Source of the DNA: Bugula neritina
Taxonomy: Eukaryota > Bryozoa > Gymnolaemata > Cheilostomatida > Bugulidae
Assembly: GCA_964035545.1 (NCBI GenBank)
Contig: OZ037771.1
Coordinates: 13,767,133-13,831,132, forward strand
Reading direction: 5' to 3'
DNA: 64,000 nt
The notes under the pieces: model-generated
Databases searched by the model: none
The model's input: the letters and a program-made list of their open reading frames with translations, nothing else
Told to the model about the DNA's origin: nothing
Program-made: the position numbers and the translations under genes
Shown here: positions 19,046-30,774 of the stretch, piece by piece
Position numbering within the stretch: the stretch's first letter is position 1
Layout: every line of letters begins with the position of its first letter

Positions 19046-21269
19046 TTGAGAAAAGCTACTATGCAAATGATTATATTGTGCAATGACTGCAGTGTAAAGG
19101 CAACACAAGAGAAATGGGAAAAATTCTAACTTTATATATCATAACGATCAGTTACATTACAAATGAATTGTTTTGCAACACAAGTGGATGTGTAAGTATC
19201 ATAATAGATCTATCCTTCCAGCAGACTACATCCCTATATGTTACATATGCAACGGATGCTGCTACAGACCTGACTATGACAATAAATAACAGCCATATAG
19301 CCATGAAGCATCTATTATAATTTTGTATTATGACCGGCTATCACTAAAAAGCTATGTAATATTTTGTATATAAACAGTGAATTTTCTCTGAGCTAATTGT
19401 ATCATTCTGGAATTCAAATATACGACGTTGTATGATATCTACATAAATTATCCTTTCTACTCAAGAATACAACACTATAGACACACTTTGCACCAACATA
19501 GGCCGTAACGTAAAATGTCAGCCATTTTTAATGTGCATTAGTGGGTTAGAGTTCTCAAAGTGTGCTACTGGGTAGAATCTATGGACTATGACACCTCATT
19601 AAAGACATTTATATCCAATAGGAGTTGACTCAAACGTCTTTTTGTCCAATAGGAGCCCGTCACAACATTTTTTAAATCAAGCAATGCTTGATCTTGATGT
19701 ATATACCCGTAACGTCGTGCAGAAAGCTCAGGCATTTGTAAAAAATGCTTCTAGGGAGAAAGTAAGGAATTATAAGTAGGCTTCAGTTTAGTATGACTCA
19801 TCTTGTGAGGAATTGATGGTTGGATTGCTTCTAGAAGGCCATAGAACAGTGAGGTTGTGAAATATAATGACAGGTTGTTGCAGGTTGTGAAAGGTTTTGA
19901 GGAACAATCAGCTGTCTGTATGATTTGCTGTAAACTTATTCTATGCCTAGCCAAAGATTTCTTACTGAAGTAATTTTTATTCTGATTATTATCAGACATG
20001 AACTTTGAAATGCGTTGCAGCAAGAATTTGATAAAATTATTACATTTTTCTGAAGCTGAAATCAAAACCCACATGTGAAAGAATAATCAAGGCATAGCGA
20101 TTGATTTATTATCTAAAATGAAACAACCTATAAATAAATATGGCAATTTAGAACAAGCCGGCTATAATATAGAAAGCTGAATGCATCAATGAACATGCTG
20201 TTACACAGTTTATTATTACAACAAGCTATCAGAGTAAACTCATGTGTAATCATAGAAGCAGCCAACTGTGTACCCTGGCAATCTCAACTTTCAATCTAGC
20301 TGCTCATTATACACAGTGATATCACAGCTTATAACTTGTTTTATGACGTCTGTATGCTAACTGAGACATGCAAAGACCTTAGCAAATAGTCATCTAAAAC
20401 CAATTATATTTTCAGCAGCAAATGGATACGACAATCTCGAGTTCTATTTTTTGATGATCTTATCTAAAGTATTTAAAGAGTCTCCTTTCTTTATCTGACC
20501 CAGTTTTTTCCCAATAATTTCATCTAACACCTCCATGGTGCCATTATAGGTAATCTCAGGATAAATCAGCTTCTCATATACACCAATATACTGTCTATAT
20601 ACCTAATGGCTTTAGGGCCTCACTATATATAATAAGCACTGCTTGTGCTTTTGGCAGTTGCTGTATCTGGAAACACCCACAGATGTATTTGCTATGCTTT
20701 TCCTCTGGCATATAGTGTTCTCAAGCAAGAGAAGCTTTCAACCAGTGTTATATAGGATCTCTCAAGATAGCTTTGCTTAGCTCTGTAAGCAGCATCAATG
20801 CTGGAAGATACCATGCAATGTTATTGTGTAACAACGCATCTCAATTGTCACACCTCCATATTGGACTTTCTTCAGGTACCTAGCTATTTATGTTGGACAT
20901 CATTTTGGTATTAATTTACCATGATAAGTAGATATAAAACTATAATGCATTATCTCAAAGATATTGTCCTAAATATATAATAGCAATGTATATACAAACT
21001 GCCTGGTAACCCCTGAGGGCCCTGAACAATGACTCCTTCCTTTTCCTTTACAGAACCCACAGAAATAACTCTCCTGCAAGGATTATGTGCTTTTACTTTA
21101 GCCAATCAGTGAAGAGCTGATGACTAGGCAGTTTTTTGTTGATGACCTTGTATGTCGCAACAATGTCAAGTAGTTATAGCTGCCATGCTGATAAGCACAA
21201 GAGCACCTCTTTTACTTTAATATATGCAAGCTTACTGTGCATGCATATTGTACGTCATATATGCTTTCA

Positions 21270-21277
21270 TATAAATA
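21270..21277 (+). promoter_or_regulatory. TATA box of peroxidase gene B
   Basis: TATAAATA with flanks matching those of gene A (CTTTCATATAAATAAACA here). The conserved leader-exon donor follows at 21369. The leader intron would end at the acceptor before 22027, 27 bases upstream of the start codon. Confidence 0.6.
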
Positions 21278-22053
21278 AACAGAAGAGTGTAGATATAACA
21301 TCATCATTTGGTTCGTCAAGCAACGAGTAACATCTCTTACTGGAAAATCTCATCTTATTGCGAAGTCTGTAAGTTACAATTTAACTCATTATTATGTGTC
21401 TTATCCATTATATTTTATATTATTTTGTTTAATTTTATTTAATATTACTCTAAAAGTATAAAACTATATAAATATAATTGAAATTATGCTTCTACTTCTA
21501 ATTTTGATATTATTGGAAACTTTTCTACAGAGCAATTAAAATTATTATTTCATACCTAAATTAGAAAATCAACTCTGCATTTGCTTGCTATAAGAGGTGA
21601 GAAAATTTGTAGTTTTTGGTGTATTATGTAACTACATCAAATTAGGTACTTGAGAAATTTTTCACTATTATAAGTATTACTATGATTCTGTGCATAACAT
21701 TCCTTCAAGTAAAGTTTGAGGATGTGTAGATGTGTCCCCTATGTGTATTAACACTGATATAAAGAAACTTTGACTATATTTTAAATAATTAGGCTAAAAG
21801 AAGTTAATCCAATGTCACACACTTTAATATAGCCCACACTAGTTATATTAATGTAAATCAATAACCTATAATTACTTTTGCTTGTCAGCTTTTCTCTGTG
21901 AGCTTGTAGGAAATCTGAAAAATTCTCTAATATGCTATACAGCTGACAAGGTTAAAGGTCACACCTGCAGTACATCTAAACAGCTAAATTCTTTACAAAA
22001 TAATATGTTTTGCGTTATGTTTGTAGGTTTGTACTGGAGATTCTCAAGAAAAC

Positions 22054-25000
22054 ATGAGAGTCTTAATATTGGCAGCACTCATAGCATCTGCTGTGGCAGC
22101 AGCATTGGCATTGGCAGCTCCCTTTCAGTGTCAGGTGAAGAAACTATGAGTGCATTTATTATTAGATTATATATTTTGTTGTATCAGTTTTGTCAGCCAA
22201 TCAGAAGGCATGGAAAGCTGTTTTGTCAGGATTAAAAAGCTAAGACAGCTGCTTTAATAATCTCAAAGTATACAATTCACACAACATGGTAAAACTTTCA
22301 CACCACACAGTCTGGAAGGTATACTACAGCGTAGTATTAGCACAAAAATGTTGTAGTTATAAACACAACAGTATAGCTAACACAACGTGGTATAGGAAAT
22401 GTGCTTTTTATATAGATTTATAGCATACTTATGTGGTGCTTACAGCATAATATTTCTGTAACTGTGTTTATAGCATATATTTATGTGATGCTTATAGGTT
22501 GATAAAACTGCTAAGCATTGCAATGATCTGATAAAAAATAACATCGAAAATCTACCAGGTTTTGTCAGAATCGCCTTCCATGATTGCGTAGGAGGAAATG
22601 GCTGTAATGGCTGCCTTGACCTGAGTAACGGTGATAATGCAGGTGAGTGAATATTCAGCTATTGTTATCTCCAACAGTAGGACATAATGGTGAGTTTAGT
22701 TATAATATGTTGACATATTATATGTAGAATTGTGTATCATGCATTTCTTAACTATATATAGACAGCACATGCGTTATGCAGAGTGTCAAATGTTACTCTA
22801 TATAACAAAATAGTTCTATTCACCTCAGAGAAAAAAAGAGTCGAATCTAATCTCCTTCATTCCAGTTTTTATTTTGAAATTGAGATTTCATATTAAAGTT
22901 TTTAGCTAAGCAGTCTGAACTTCGTTTTACTTTCATAGAATTTAGAATTGTTCTACCATGTGGTTTTAATAAATGCAATTCAAACGATGAGGAATATAGT
23001 TCGGCTCTATATTTTATAATAAATTAATATACTGCAGTACCCTATGTATCGTTCTCTGGCTAAGCAACATACACTCTACTTAAAAGTAAATAATTTTGTA
23101 AAAGAATGTGATAGTGTGTGTTGAATAAGTTTCTGTTTTGTGTTTTATTGACTACCTAAGAGTAAACCAAAAGAACATACACAGAAGTTGAATAAACTCA
23201 TAAGGCAATGCTAAAGTCATTAGTATAGCAAGAATGATTGTGCAAGCAACATATTTCAATACTCCCACTTATAAAAAGAATTCTTGTACTAAAAACTATG
23301 ATCATGAAACTGAAAATATTGCATGCAGATGCAATACTAATATAAAAATACAGGAAGAAAATGTAGCACTAGATTAAGTAGGTCAAGAAGTTGAGTATAG
23401 TACATATATACCACTGCGCTGTGATAGTCATGTACTGTACAATACTCACGGTACTTCCCGGGCTCTGAAACCTGACCTCATTATATCGGCCATCATGACA
23501 TCACTAGGGCAATAGGTTTCTACATTCTGTTCACTTTCTCTAGCTTTCTGTGGAAAGTGATATTTCAGCTCAATGTGTTTAGTTCTGGGATTTGCTATAC
23601 CAAAGCTATGGATCCTTGGTTGTTCTTTTAAATACTAATGCAGTTTCTGGTTTCAATTTTTAACCAACAGCCTTTTGAGCCAGACTGCTTCTGCTGCTGA
23701 ACCAAGTGGAATATTATATTTAGCTTCGTTTGGGGCAGCTGAGCTGCTGCCCGTATTGCTTTTTTGTTCATTCATATTATTACACCTCCCCCCCCAGCCA
23801 GCAGCCAGTATAAGTACTTGCCCTTCCCTCTCCCCTTCCCCTAAGTCTATAGTGTCTGTGACATCCAGCGCAGTATGTATGTGAGAAACCCATTATCTCT
23901 TATATAAAATGTTGTATTGAATTCTGTGGTCAGTAATTTTTTTAAATATAGAATATTCTCTCCCTAAATTGCAGCGACATGAGTGTTACTTGGATTAAAG
24001 TTGCATTTTGTAAAAGCTCCCACTGCTTGAGCAATGTTAGGCCTTCCCATGCAAGGTCACATTCAAGTATAAGCCTCTATCCGGTCATTGGCTGATGTAT
24101 AGCTTAACATCTGCATTCTATAACTTACTCCATCTTCTTTTATTTGGGTTGACAGCATGCACGGTATGCTGATGTTATAGATACAGTACAATCATCACCC
24201 ATTCACTTCACAATTACGTGTTCTATGTATACATGTAATGTTTTTGATGCATCTCCAATTACCCTTTTTGTCCATCTATTGAGATTCTAAGGCAATAGTG
24301 CAATGGCCTTTCATCTGGAAGGATTTTTAAGCATCTCACAGCTAAAGTCCTTGTTACTTATAGAACAAGGTTATTGACCTATGTTGCTGCAAAGACTTAG
24401 GTATTTGGAGGAATGCATATGCATGGGTTGGCGTCATGTCTGCTTGAATCCTGAAGAATCAATTTTGAAGATCAAAATTAATTTATTTTTAACACAGGAA
24501 GCAGTTTTTTAAGTTCATATTTGAAAACTTGTTCTTGGTCAAGTGGTCCGTATCTCTCTGATTGATACATTTGGATTGTCTCCTTTAGTTTACCATTCAA
24601 AAAGCAATTTCAACATGTATTTATTTGATGTGCAAGTATAATGTTCCTTTGCATTGCGTGAGCAATTATAGGGTTCGAATATCACACAACTGCAGGAGAA
24701 AAGGTTTATGCATCTCATTTAGCAACTATTTCACCTTTGAACTTTTTTACTGATCGATGGTTTAAGGACACTAAACAAGACACCTATTCTTTCTCTCTAC
24801 TGTTCTGTTAAATATATATATATATAATACACTAAGTTCATGTTTTATGCTAATGCGTCAAATATTCTCTAAACTAGTTGTAAGAGTCCTGATGGTTTAC
24901 CAGGATGTTTACAGCTGCAACCTTTTTTTCATTTTTTCATAATCTATCCCTTACAAATTTAACGGCACAGCAGCATGAGTAGGCTACTATAATAATAGTA

Positions 25001-28000
25001 ATCTATTACTTTTACAAGGTACCTCATAAATAATGTGTTTGCATCTGTTCACAAATATCACTATTCACTAACTACAACTTATGTTCAGATCTCTAAGTTT
25101 TAGATATCTTGCAGATCATGCTAAAAGTGTTTATAATCTGCATGTTTTCCTTTGTTATAGGTATGAAGGTTTACATGGACCGACTTGAAGATAAATACGA
25201 CAAGAATAACATCCAAGACGTCATGAGTAGAGCAGACTTTTGGGCGTTGTGTTCTCATGTTGCTATTAAAAGCGGCGCAAAATTTGGTAGGCAGGCCTAT
25301 AATTCATGTGGTACAGTGCATTCATCTTTTCACAACCTAGTGAACTTAATTAGAGGATAATCTCAAATAATAATGTACATAAATATTTTATAACAAGTAC
25401 TTATAGTTGTATAATCATTAATTAAATTATTTAAAAGGTCGTTTTGAGAATTTCAAAGTTTTTGTTAAAATAGTTGAATGACATACTTTCAAGATAGCTT
25501 TACTATGCAGCAACTAGGTTTTCATAAATAAATAAAGAAATAAATATTTAAACTCATTAGTGACTTATAGCCATTTTCTATTTAAAGTGATGTTGTCTGG
25601 ATTTTCAACAACAAAAATATTGAACTAATATATCAACTAGATGTACTCATAGCTTTAAACATTCTAGATAGATAGAGTTTCTATTTAATTAGTTAGTGAC
25701 GCTGACAGTCTACAACTGAATATGAAGTTTGGGAGACAAGATTGTAACGCTGACCATCCTGATCAGACCGCCCCCACAGACAAGTACCCTTCCCCTCATG
25801 GAACCTACGCTATGAGTACAGACTACTTCAATGCCGAATTTGGACTTACAGCCAACGAGACAGTGGCATTAATAGGTTAGTTTCTGAAATTTTTACAAGT
25901 GGCTTTTACAATATACAATGAAACTTGGTAAAATTTTAACTCGGCCAAATTGAAATTTTGCCTAAAAATTTGGGATTTGAATCTGAGACTTTTGGCCTGT
26001 AAACTATTATACCAGCGGGAATATAACTGTGTAATCTCAACACTACACTTTCATGCTTTTAAAAACATATAACATTTATAACAAAATGTTATATGCCTCT
26101 ATCATGCTGGCAATTTCCAAACAACTTCTATAGCAAAGAAATTGTAGTCATAATAAGTAGAACTTCTATATATTAACCAATTGGTTGTTAGGAGCTCATA
26201 CGCTAGGCAGAGCAAGGAAACCAAACTCTGGGTTCAGGAACCAATGGGTTGATGGGGAATACGTATTTGACAACGCTTTCTATCAGGACATTTTAAACGC
26301 CTCCCTTGATTGGGTTCAGGTTAGTTTGTGTGTTGTGAATTATACACAGTACACTGCAGTGCTGCATATAGGGGTAATCAAGTGGTGGAGGTATAGCAGA
26401 TATTGAGTGGTCCGGGAATAACAAAAATTAAATATATTTTGCATAACTAGCTACCCTAACAGAGCAAAGCAGAGATAGGTAAGAAGGTGAGAATATATTT
26501 TCCACAACCATGTTTCTAAATTGTTTAATTGAGTTAATATTTTCAAAAGTATCAACTTTATAGAATTATATAAAAGTTGAAAAACATATAACATCAGTCA
26601 AGTTAATAGTTACGACAACTTAAGTCAAATAAACAAATTTATTTTTTTATTATCTTTGTAGTAAAATAAAACATACTATAATTAGCAAATCTTTCCAATT
26701 TAATGTCAACTTTCGTTCAATTTAAAACAAAACAGTGTAATATAATCCTCTTTATGTCTGTAATCACTATAGAATAGTACTGTAGAACTTTGTTGACGGT
26801 CATCTATATATTATACACTCGTCTTTAAGTATATTGAATTCTAAAATTATAGCATTATACACTCATTGGTTTAGTAGCTATAAATAACTCTAAAATAAAA
26901 CCACAGGTATAATCATGTTTATGCATGGATACTACAGGTAATGGAAAATCAGCTTGCTATGCTCAACTCAAAGTTTTTGTAGTTTCTGAAATGATTGGTG
27001 TGATGTTTTTTAACAAGTATTTTATAAAGTTATTATTTTCAATAATTTTATAATAAAATTTTAAGCAAATTGACTTCATCTATTAATAACTTTTACTAAA
27101 TCGGAAAAAAATATAGTTTGACAAAAATACAATATGGCAGGTTTGTATTTAAAGAGGTGTCTGGTAATAATGGCACATGAGCAGGTAAATATGAGACAGG
27201 TAAAAATAGCACGAGTAATAATGGCGCAAGTAATGATGGCGCAAATGGAAAAGTAGGTAAAACTGGCACATTTTCAATATTAGAGTTTGTAGTTTCCGTT
27301 TGTGATGGGGGGGGGGGGTTGGGTGTAAGGGTGGAAGTTTTAGGTTTGAGTTTGAGATAAGGGTTGAGGTGGGATTTTTGGGTAGGGGTTTGCGTTTGGC
27401 TGTGGGAAAATTTAACATCAGTGTGCCTTTTTTGCCTTAAACTTTTTCATTTGTGCTGCATTATTACCTGTGCCCTTATTATCTGTGCTTTTTACTTGTG
27501 CTATTTTTACCTTAAGTCATTAAAGCAGTATAAAACATGCTAATAAAAAGTTATAAAAATGATACTTGCAGGTTGATCTTGCAATATAGCGTCACCATGG
27601 TTACCAGGGCTATGTTTACTTGCAGGTTGATCTTGACAAGAATGATAATGAAACAGACCACCTGCAATGGTCTCAGAACAAAACAGGAAAGGCTGTCAAT
27701 ATGATGTTGAACGCTGACATGTCTTTAGCCTTTGACATCGATTCTGATGCCTCGAAAAAGTGAGTGTCAAACGGGGAACGCAACTCCAAATTTATTGAGT
27801 TGCTACCATTATTAAACTTCAAAATATAGTGAAAGTGGGAAATCCCACAACTTCGTCATGTTATAGTAAATCATATTATTTTGGAAAAATTTACTAATGA
27901 ATTAAATTAGGTTTATTTGTATCAAATTTTTGTTTTTGTTTTAGGCAACATTTTTCTGTAAATATATTATGAGAAAGCCAATGCTTACATTATTGTGATT

Positions 28001-28647
28001 GCTTTTGAAGGGAAACTAGGAGTTACGCTGAGCTGGGGGATTCCCCTGGGAAAACTCTTGTGCAAATATATGCTGAAAGTAACAAGATATGGCTGGCAGA
28101 TTTCTCAGTGGTTAGTATACTTGTATATAATATTGTAATACACGTAACTACTTGTATACATTGTATAGCAGTTGTTGATTATCTTTAGCTAAGAAGTGCA
28201 ACCAGTCATCTAATTTCATCCTTTAAAATTATTGTATATAACATAGTTTTGTAATAATGCTGTGTGGAAAATATATTATATCTATAATAAAATTTTCCTT
28301 TTAAAATTATTTTATTACTATATTTCCACCTCATTAGCACTCCTAATATATTGTTTTATTATATAAATTTTCTTTCTTCCTTGCAGACATTGAGTTTTCT
28401 TATTGTATCTCAATCAATCAACTAAGATATATATATATATATATAATATTTACTATAATTGATATTTCAGGCTTATGCGAAAATGGTGGAGAAAACTCCC
28501 AATATCCAGCTTATGGCAGCTCAACCAGATGGGGAAAACGCTCCTTGCAAAGCCCCGGAGAAAACAACTCCTTCATCTAGCTCAACACTTTTTCCATCTT
28601 TCTTACTCTGCATTGCAGTCGCCATGGTTACGAAACTATTTTATTAA
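22054..28647 (+). CDS. Secreted haem peroxidase, plant-peroxidase superfamily (copy B)
   Basis: Eight exons with the same phases and nearly the same lengths as copy A: 22054-22134, 22498-22642, 25161-25286, 25693-25875, 26192-26319, 27626-27759, 28011-28110, 28471-28647, giving 357 residues. The signal peptide, distal FVRIAFHDC, proximal GAHTLGRAR, SGFRNQW and LNADM motifs, and the Ser-rich hydrophobic tail are all kept, so the copy looks functional. Differences include Asn in place of Asp190 at the position of the APX ascorbate-binding Arg, Ser for Cys254, and an extra C-terminal Tyr. Exon 7 uses a GAAG acceptor where copy A has GCAG. Exon 6 has a decoy acceptor 56 bp upstream. Convergent with the arrestin-domain gene. 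Confidence 0.9.
23440..24770 (-). mobile_element. Decayed Ty1/copia retrotransposon pol fragment
   Basis: Read on the minus strand in shifting frames, copia pol landmarks appear in order: a segment resembling YKARLVAKG (near 24745), LAHQ followed by FLNGKLKETIQMYQ (near 24560-24630, the RT motif normally written HQMDVKTAFLNG), RPNIAQAVGAFTKCNFNPS (near 24010-24065), AAEAVWLKRLL (near 23660-23690) and an RNase H tail like NPRTKHIELKYHF followed by YCPSDVMMADI (near 23490-23600). Stops and frameshifts are frequent and no LTR was found. It sits antisense in intron 2 of peroxidase gene B and is absent from gene A. Confidence 0.8.
27157..27516. mobile_element. Small MITE-like element with inverted repeat arrays and G-rich core
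   Basis: The left end has about six diverged copies of a 14-15 bp unit like GGTAATAATGGCAC; the right end has several copies in the opposite orientation. One pair is a perfect 14-bp inverted repeat: GGTAAAAATAGCAC at 27199-27212 and its complement at 27498-27511. The core (about 27300-27415) is G-rich on the plus strand with a run of 12 G at 27307-27318. It lies in intron 6 of gene B and has no equivalent in gene A, so it looks like an insertion after duplication. Confidence 0.6.
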
Positions 28648-28687
28648 TTTACCTACAAAGTTAGCTCTAACAATCATATTTTTCTAC

Positions 28688-28693
28688 AATAAA
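28688..28693 (+). promoter_or_regulatory. Poly(A) signal, peroxidase gene B
   Basis: AATAAA 41 nt after the stop codon. Confidence 0.5.
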
Positions 28694-28699
28694 TATTTT

Positions 28700-29370
28700 A
28701 TATTATTCATATTCAGCAAATTATAAATAATCAACTGTTTTATAAATAAGTTCTTCTATTTTTTTATGGTTAGTATGTTACATATTGGATGCCCAAATCA
28801 AATTGATAACATTGTTCAACAATACACACTAAGAAATATTATCTTTTCAATTTACTACATTTAATACCCATTGTGTTGTCATAAAACTATAGTTGTGTAT
28901 ATTTTACATCAAAATTCAAAAAATTGAACCTATAAAATATGTTTTTGCAACTTAAATTCAGCAACAGTCATTGCACACAAATTCTTGTTTGCAAAACCTG
29001 GCACCAATTATTATCAATCTGGTATCAGTTATTTTACAGCACAAGTACACACACTTGGCAGCAATGAATCAAAATTATTCATATGAAAGGTAGATTACTA
29101 TTATGTAATAATGGAAATAAGAAATATGGTTTCTTTTATCATAAGTCCATAATTAGATGTATCAAGTAACATTTAACTCAAATACTTGAGTTTGAATAAA
29201 AAAGGTAAGAAACAAAATAGAATATGGTATAGCAGTCACACAAAACCTGTGTGTTACAGTAAAAACAAAACATAATATTATAATGAGTAGGAGATTAAGT
29301 TATGATATATGAATTCATTGCACAAATTATAACAGCTTCAGCCGTAGAAATGGAAGTTGATGAGTAAAGG
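28700..29370. other. Spacer between convergent genes
   Basis: Downstream of peroxidase gene B and downstream of the minus-strand arrestin-domain gene. No exon is firmly seen, although a last exon of the arrestin-domain gene could lie in its upper part (about 29290-29390). Confidence 0.4.
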
Positions 29371-29374
29371 CAGC

Positions 29375-29560
29375 TGCTGCAGGCTGACATTAAGGGGTGT
29401 AGCAAAGAGGGGGTGATGACAGCTGGTGCTGATATTAAGGGGTGTAGCAAGGAGGGGGTGATGGCAGCTGGTGCTGGCATTAAGGAGTGTAGCAAGGAGG
29501 GGGTGATGGCAGCTGGTGCTGACATTAAGGGGTGTAGCAAGGAGGGGGTGATGACATCTG
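29375..29560. repeat. 45-bp minisatellite
   Basis: About four tandem copies of a 45-bp unit containing GGTGCTGACATTAAGGGG and TGTAGCAAGGAGGGGGTGAT. A length of 45 keeps several frames open on both strands. Confidence 0.9.
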
Positions 29561-29611
29561 TTGCTGACTTGAGATTTTATACGATTCCGGAGTACCAGCA
29601 TCTACAACAGA

Positions 29612-29925
29612 GAACAGTGTGCAGTTCATACTACAGTGATACAGTGTGTAGTTAATACTACAGTGATACAGTGTGTAGTTCATACTACAGTGATACAGTG
29701 TGTAGTTCATACTACAGTGATACAGTGTGTAGTTCATACTACAGTGATACAGTGTGTAGTTCATACTACAGTGATACAGTGTGTAGTTAATACTACAGTG
29801 ATACAGTGTGTAGTTCATACTACAGTGATACAGTGTGTAGTTAATACTACAGTGATACAGTGTGTAGTTCATACTACAGTGATACAGTGTGTAGTTCATA
29901 CTACAGTGATACAGTGTGTAGTTGA
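29612..29925. repeat. 27-bp minisatellite
   Basis: About eleven copies of a 27-bp unit with core CAGTGATACAGTGTGTAGTT and two alternating variants (TTCATACTA and TTAATACTA). It is nearly uniform, suggesting recent expansion. The nine-residue repeat frames on both strands are artefacts. Confidence 0.95.
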
Positions 29926-30199
29926 GAGCAACTCTTTACAGCTGCACAACATTTGATGACATCACATATTGCACAGCATTTGATGACATTTGATGATTTT
30001 GACAATTGGTAAAACAATAAACCACTTCCCCGTAAAACTAATTTGGCAAACTGCAATTTTAATTGAGACTTACAAAAATGTCTTTGATTATTTTTTAAGC
30101 AATTTTCCCTTTAAAGAACTAAAAGTTAAACACAGAAAATAATACAGGCAGGCACAGACACAGTAAATTATGAATAGTAATGGAAAAGAAAACATGCAT

Positions 30200-30772
30200 C
30201 ATTGCACAGAGAGAGAGTACTATACAAGAGAGAGTAACTCCTGAGAGAGTACTATACACGAGGGAGTAACTCCTGAGAAAGAGTACTATACATGAGGGAG
30301 TAACTCCTGAGAGAGTACTATACACGAGGGAGTAACTCCTAAGAGAGAGTATTATACATGAGAGAGTAACTCCTGAAAGAGAATACTATACAAGAGAGAG
30401 TAACTCCTAAGAGAGAGTACTATACATGAGGGAGTAACTCCTGAGAGAGTACTATACACGAGGGAGTAACTCCTGAGAAAGAGTACTATACATGAGGGAG
30501 TAACTCCTGAAAGAGAATACTATACAAGAGAGAGTAACTCCTAAGAGAGAGTACTATACATGAGGGAGTAACTCCTGAGAGAGTACTATACACGAGGGAG
30601 TAACTCCTGAGAAAGAGTACTATACATGAGGGAGTAACTCCTGAGAGAGATTACTATACACGAGGGAGTAACTCCTGGGAGATAGTACTATACACGAGGA
30701 AGTAACTCCTAAGAGAGAGTATTACACGAGGGAGTAACTCCTGAGAAAGAATACTATACATGAGGGAGCAGT
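30200..30772. repeat. 32-34 bp minisatellite at the arrestin-domain gene 3' end
   Basis: About 17 copies of a unit containing GTACTATACACGAGGGAGTA and ACTCCTGAGA, with GAGAGA/GAGAAA length variants. The array ends within a few bases of the last recognised exon of the arrestin-domain gene (exon end 30775). Confidence 0.95.
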
Positions 30773-30774
30773 AC

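Larger units (their letters stand above)
18195..28690 (+). repeat. Tandem duplication unit B
   Basis: Second copy of the 11-kb unit, with the same order of landmarks as unit A. Coding exons are the most similar parts; introns have diverged by insertions and microsatellite changes. Intron 2 and intron 6 carry insertions not seen in unit A. Confidence 0.9.

Noticed and set aside
19751-20074. 107-residue minus-strand frame
   Set aside because: No signal, domain or splice context recognised and no counterpart in unit A; probably chance.
23675-23884. 69-residue plus-strand frame
   Set aside because: Antisense shadow of the decayed copia pol, whose RNase H region reads on the minus strand.
29525-29956. 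Overlapping repeat frames of 106 and 124 residues on opposite strands
   Set aside because: A 27-bp unit is a multiple of three, so frames stay open on both strands without coding.
29375-30772. CRISPR-like repeat arrays
   Set aside because: Units are contiguous with no unique spacers and the genome is eukaryotic; these are minisatellites.
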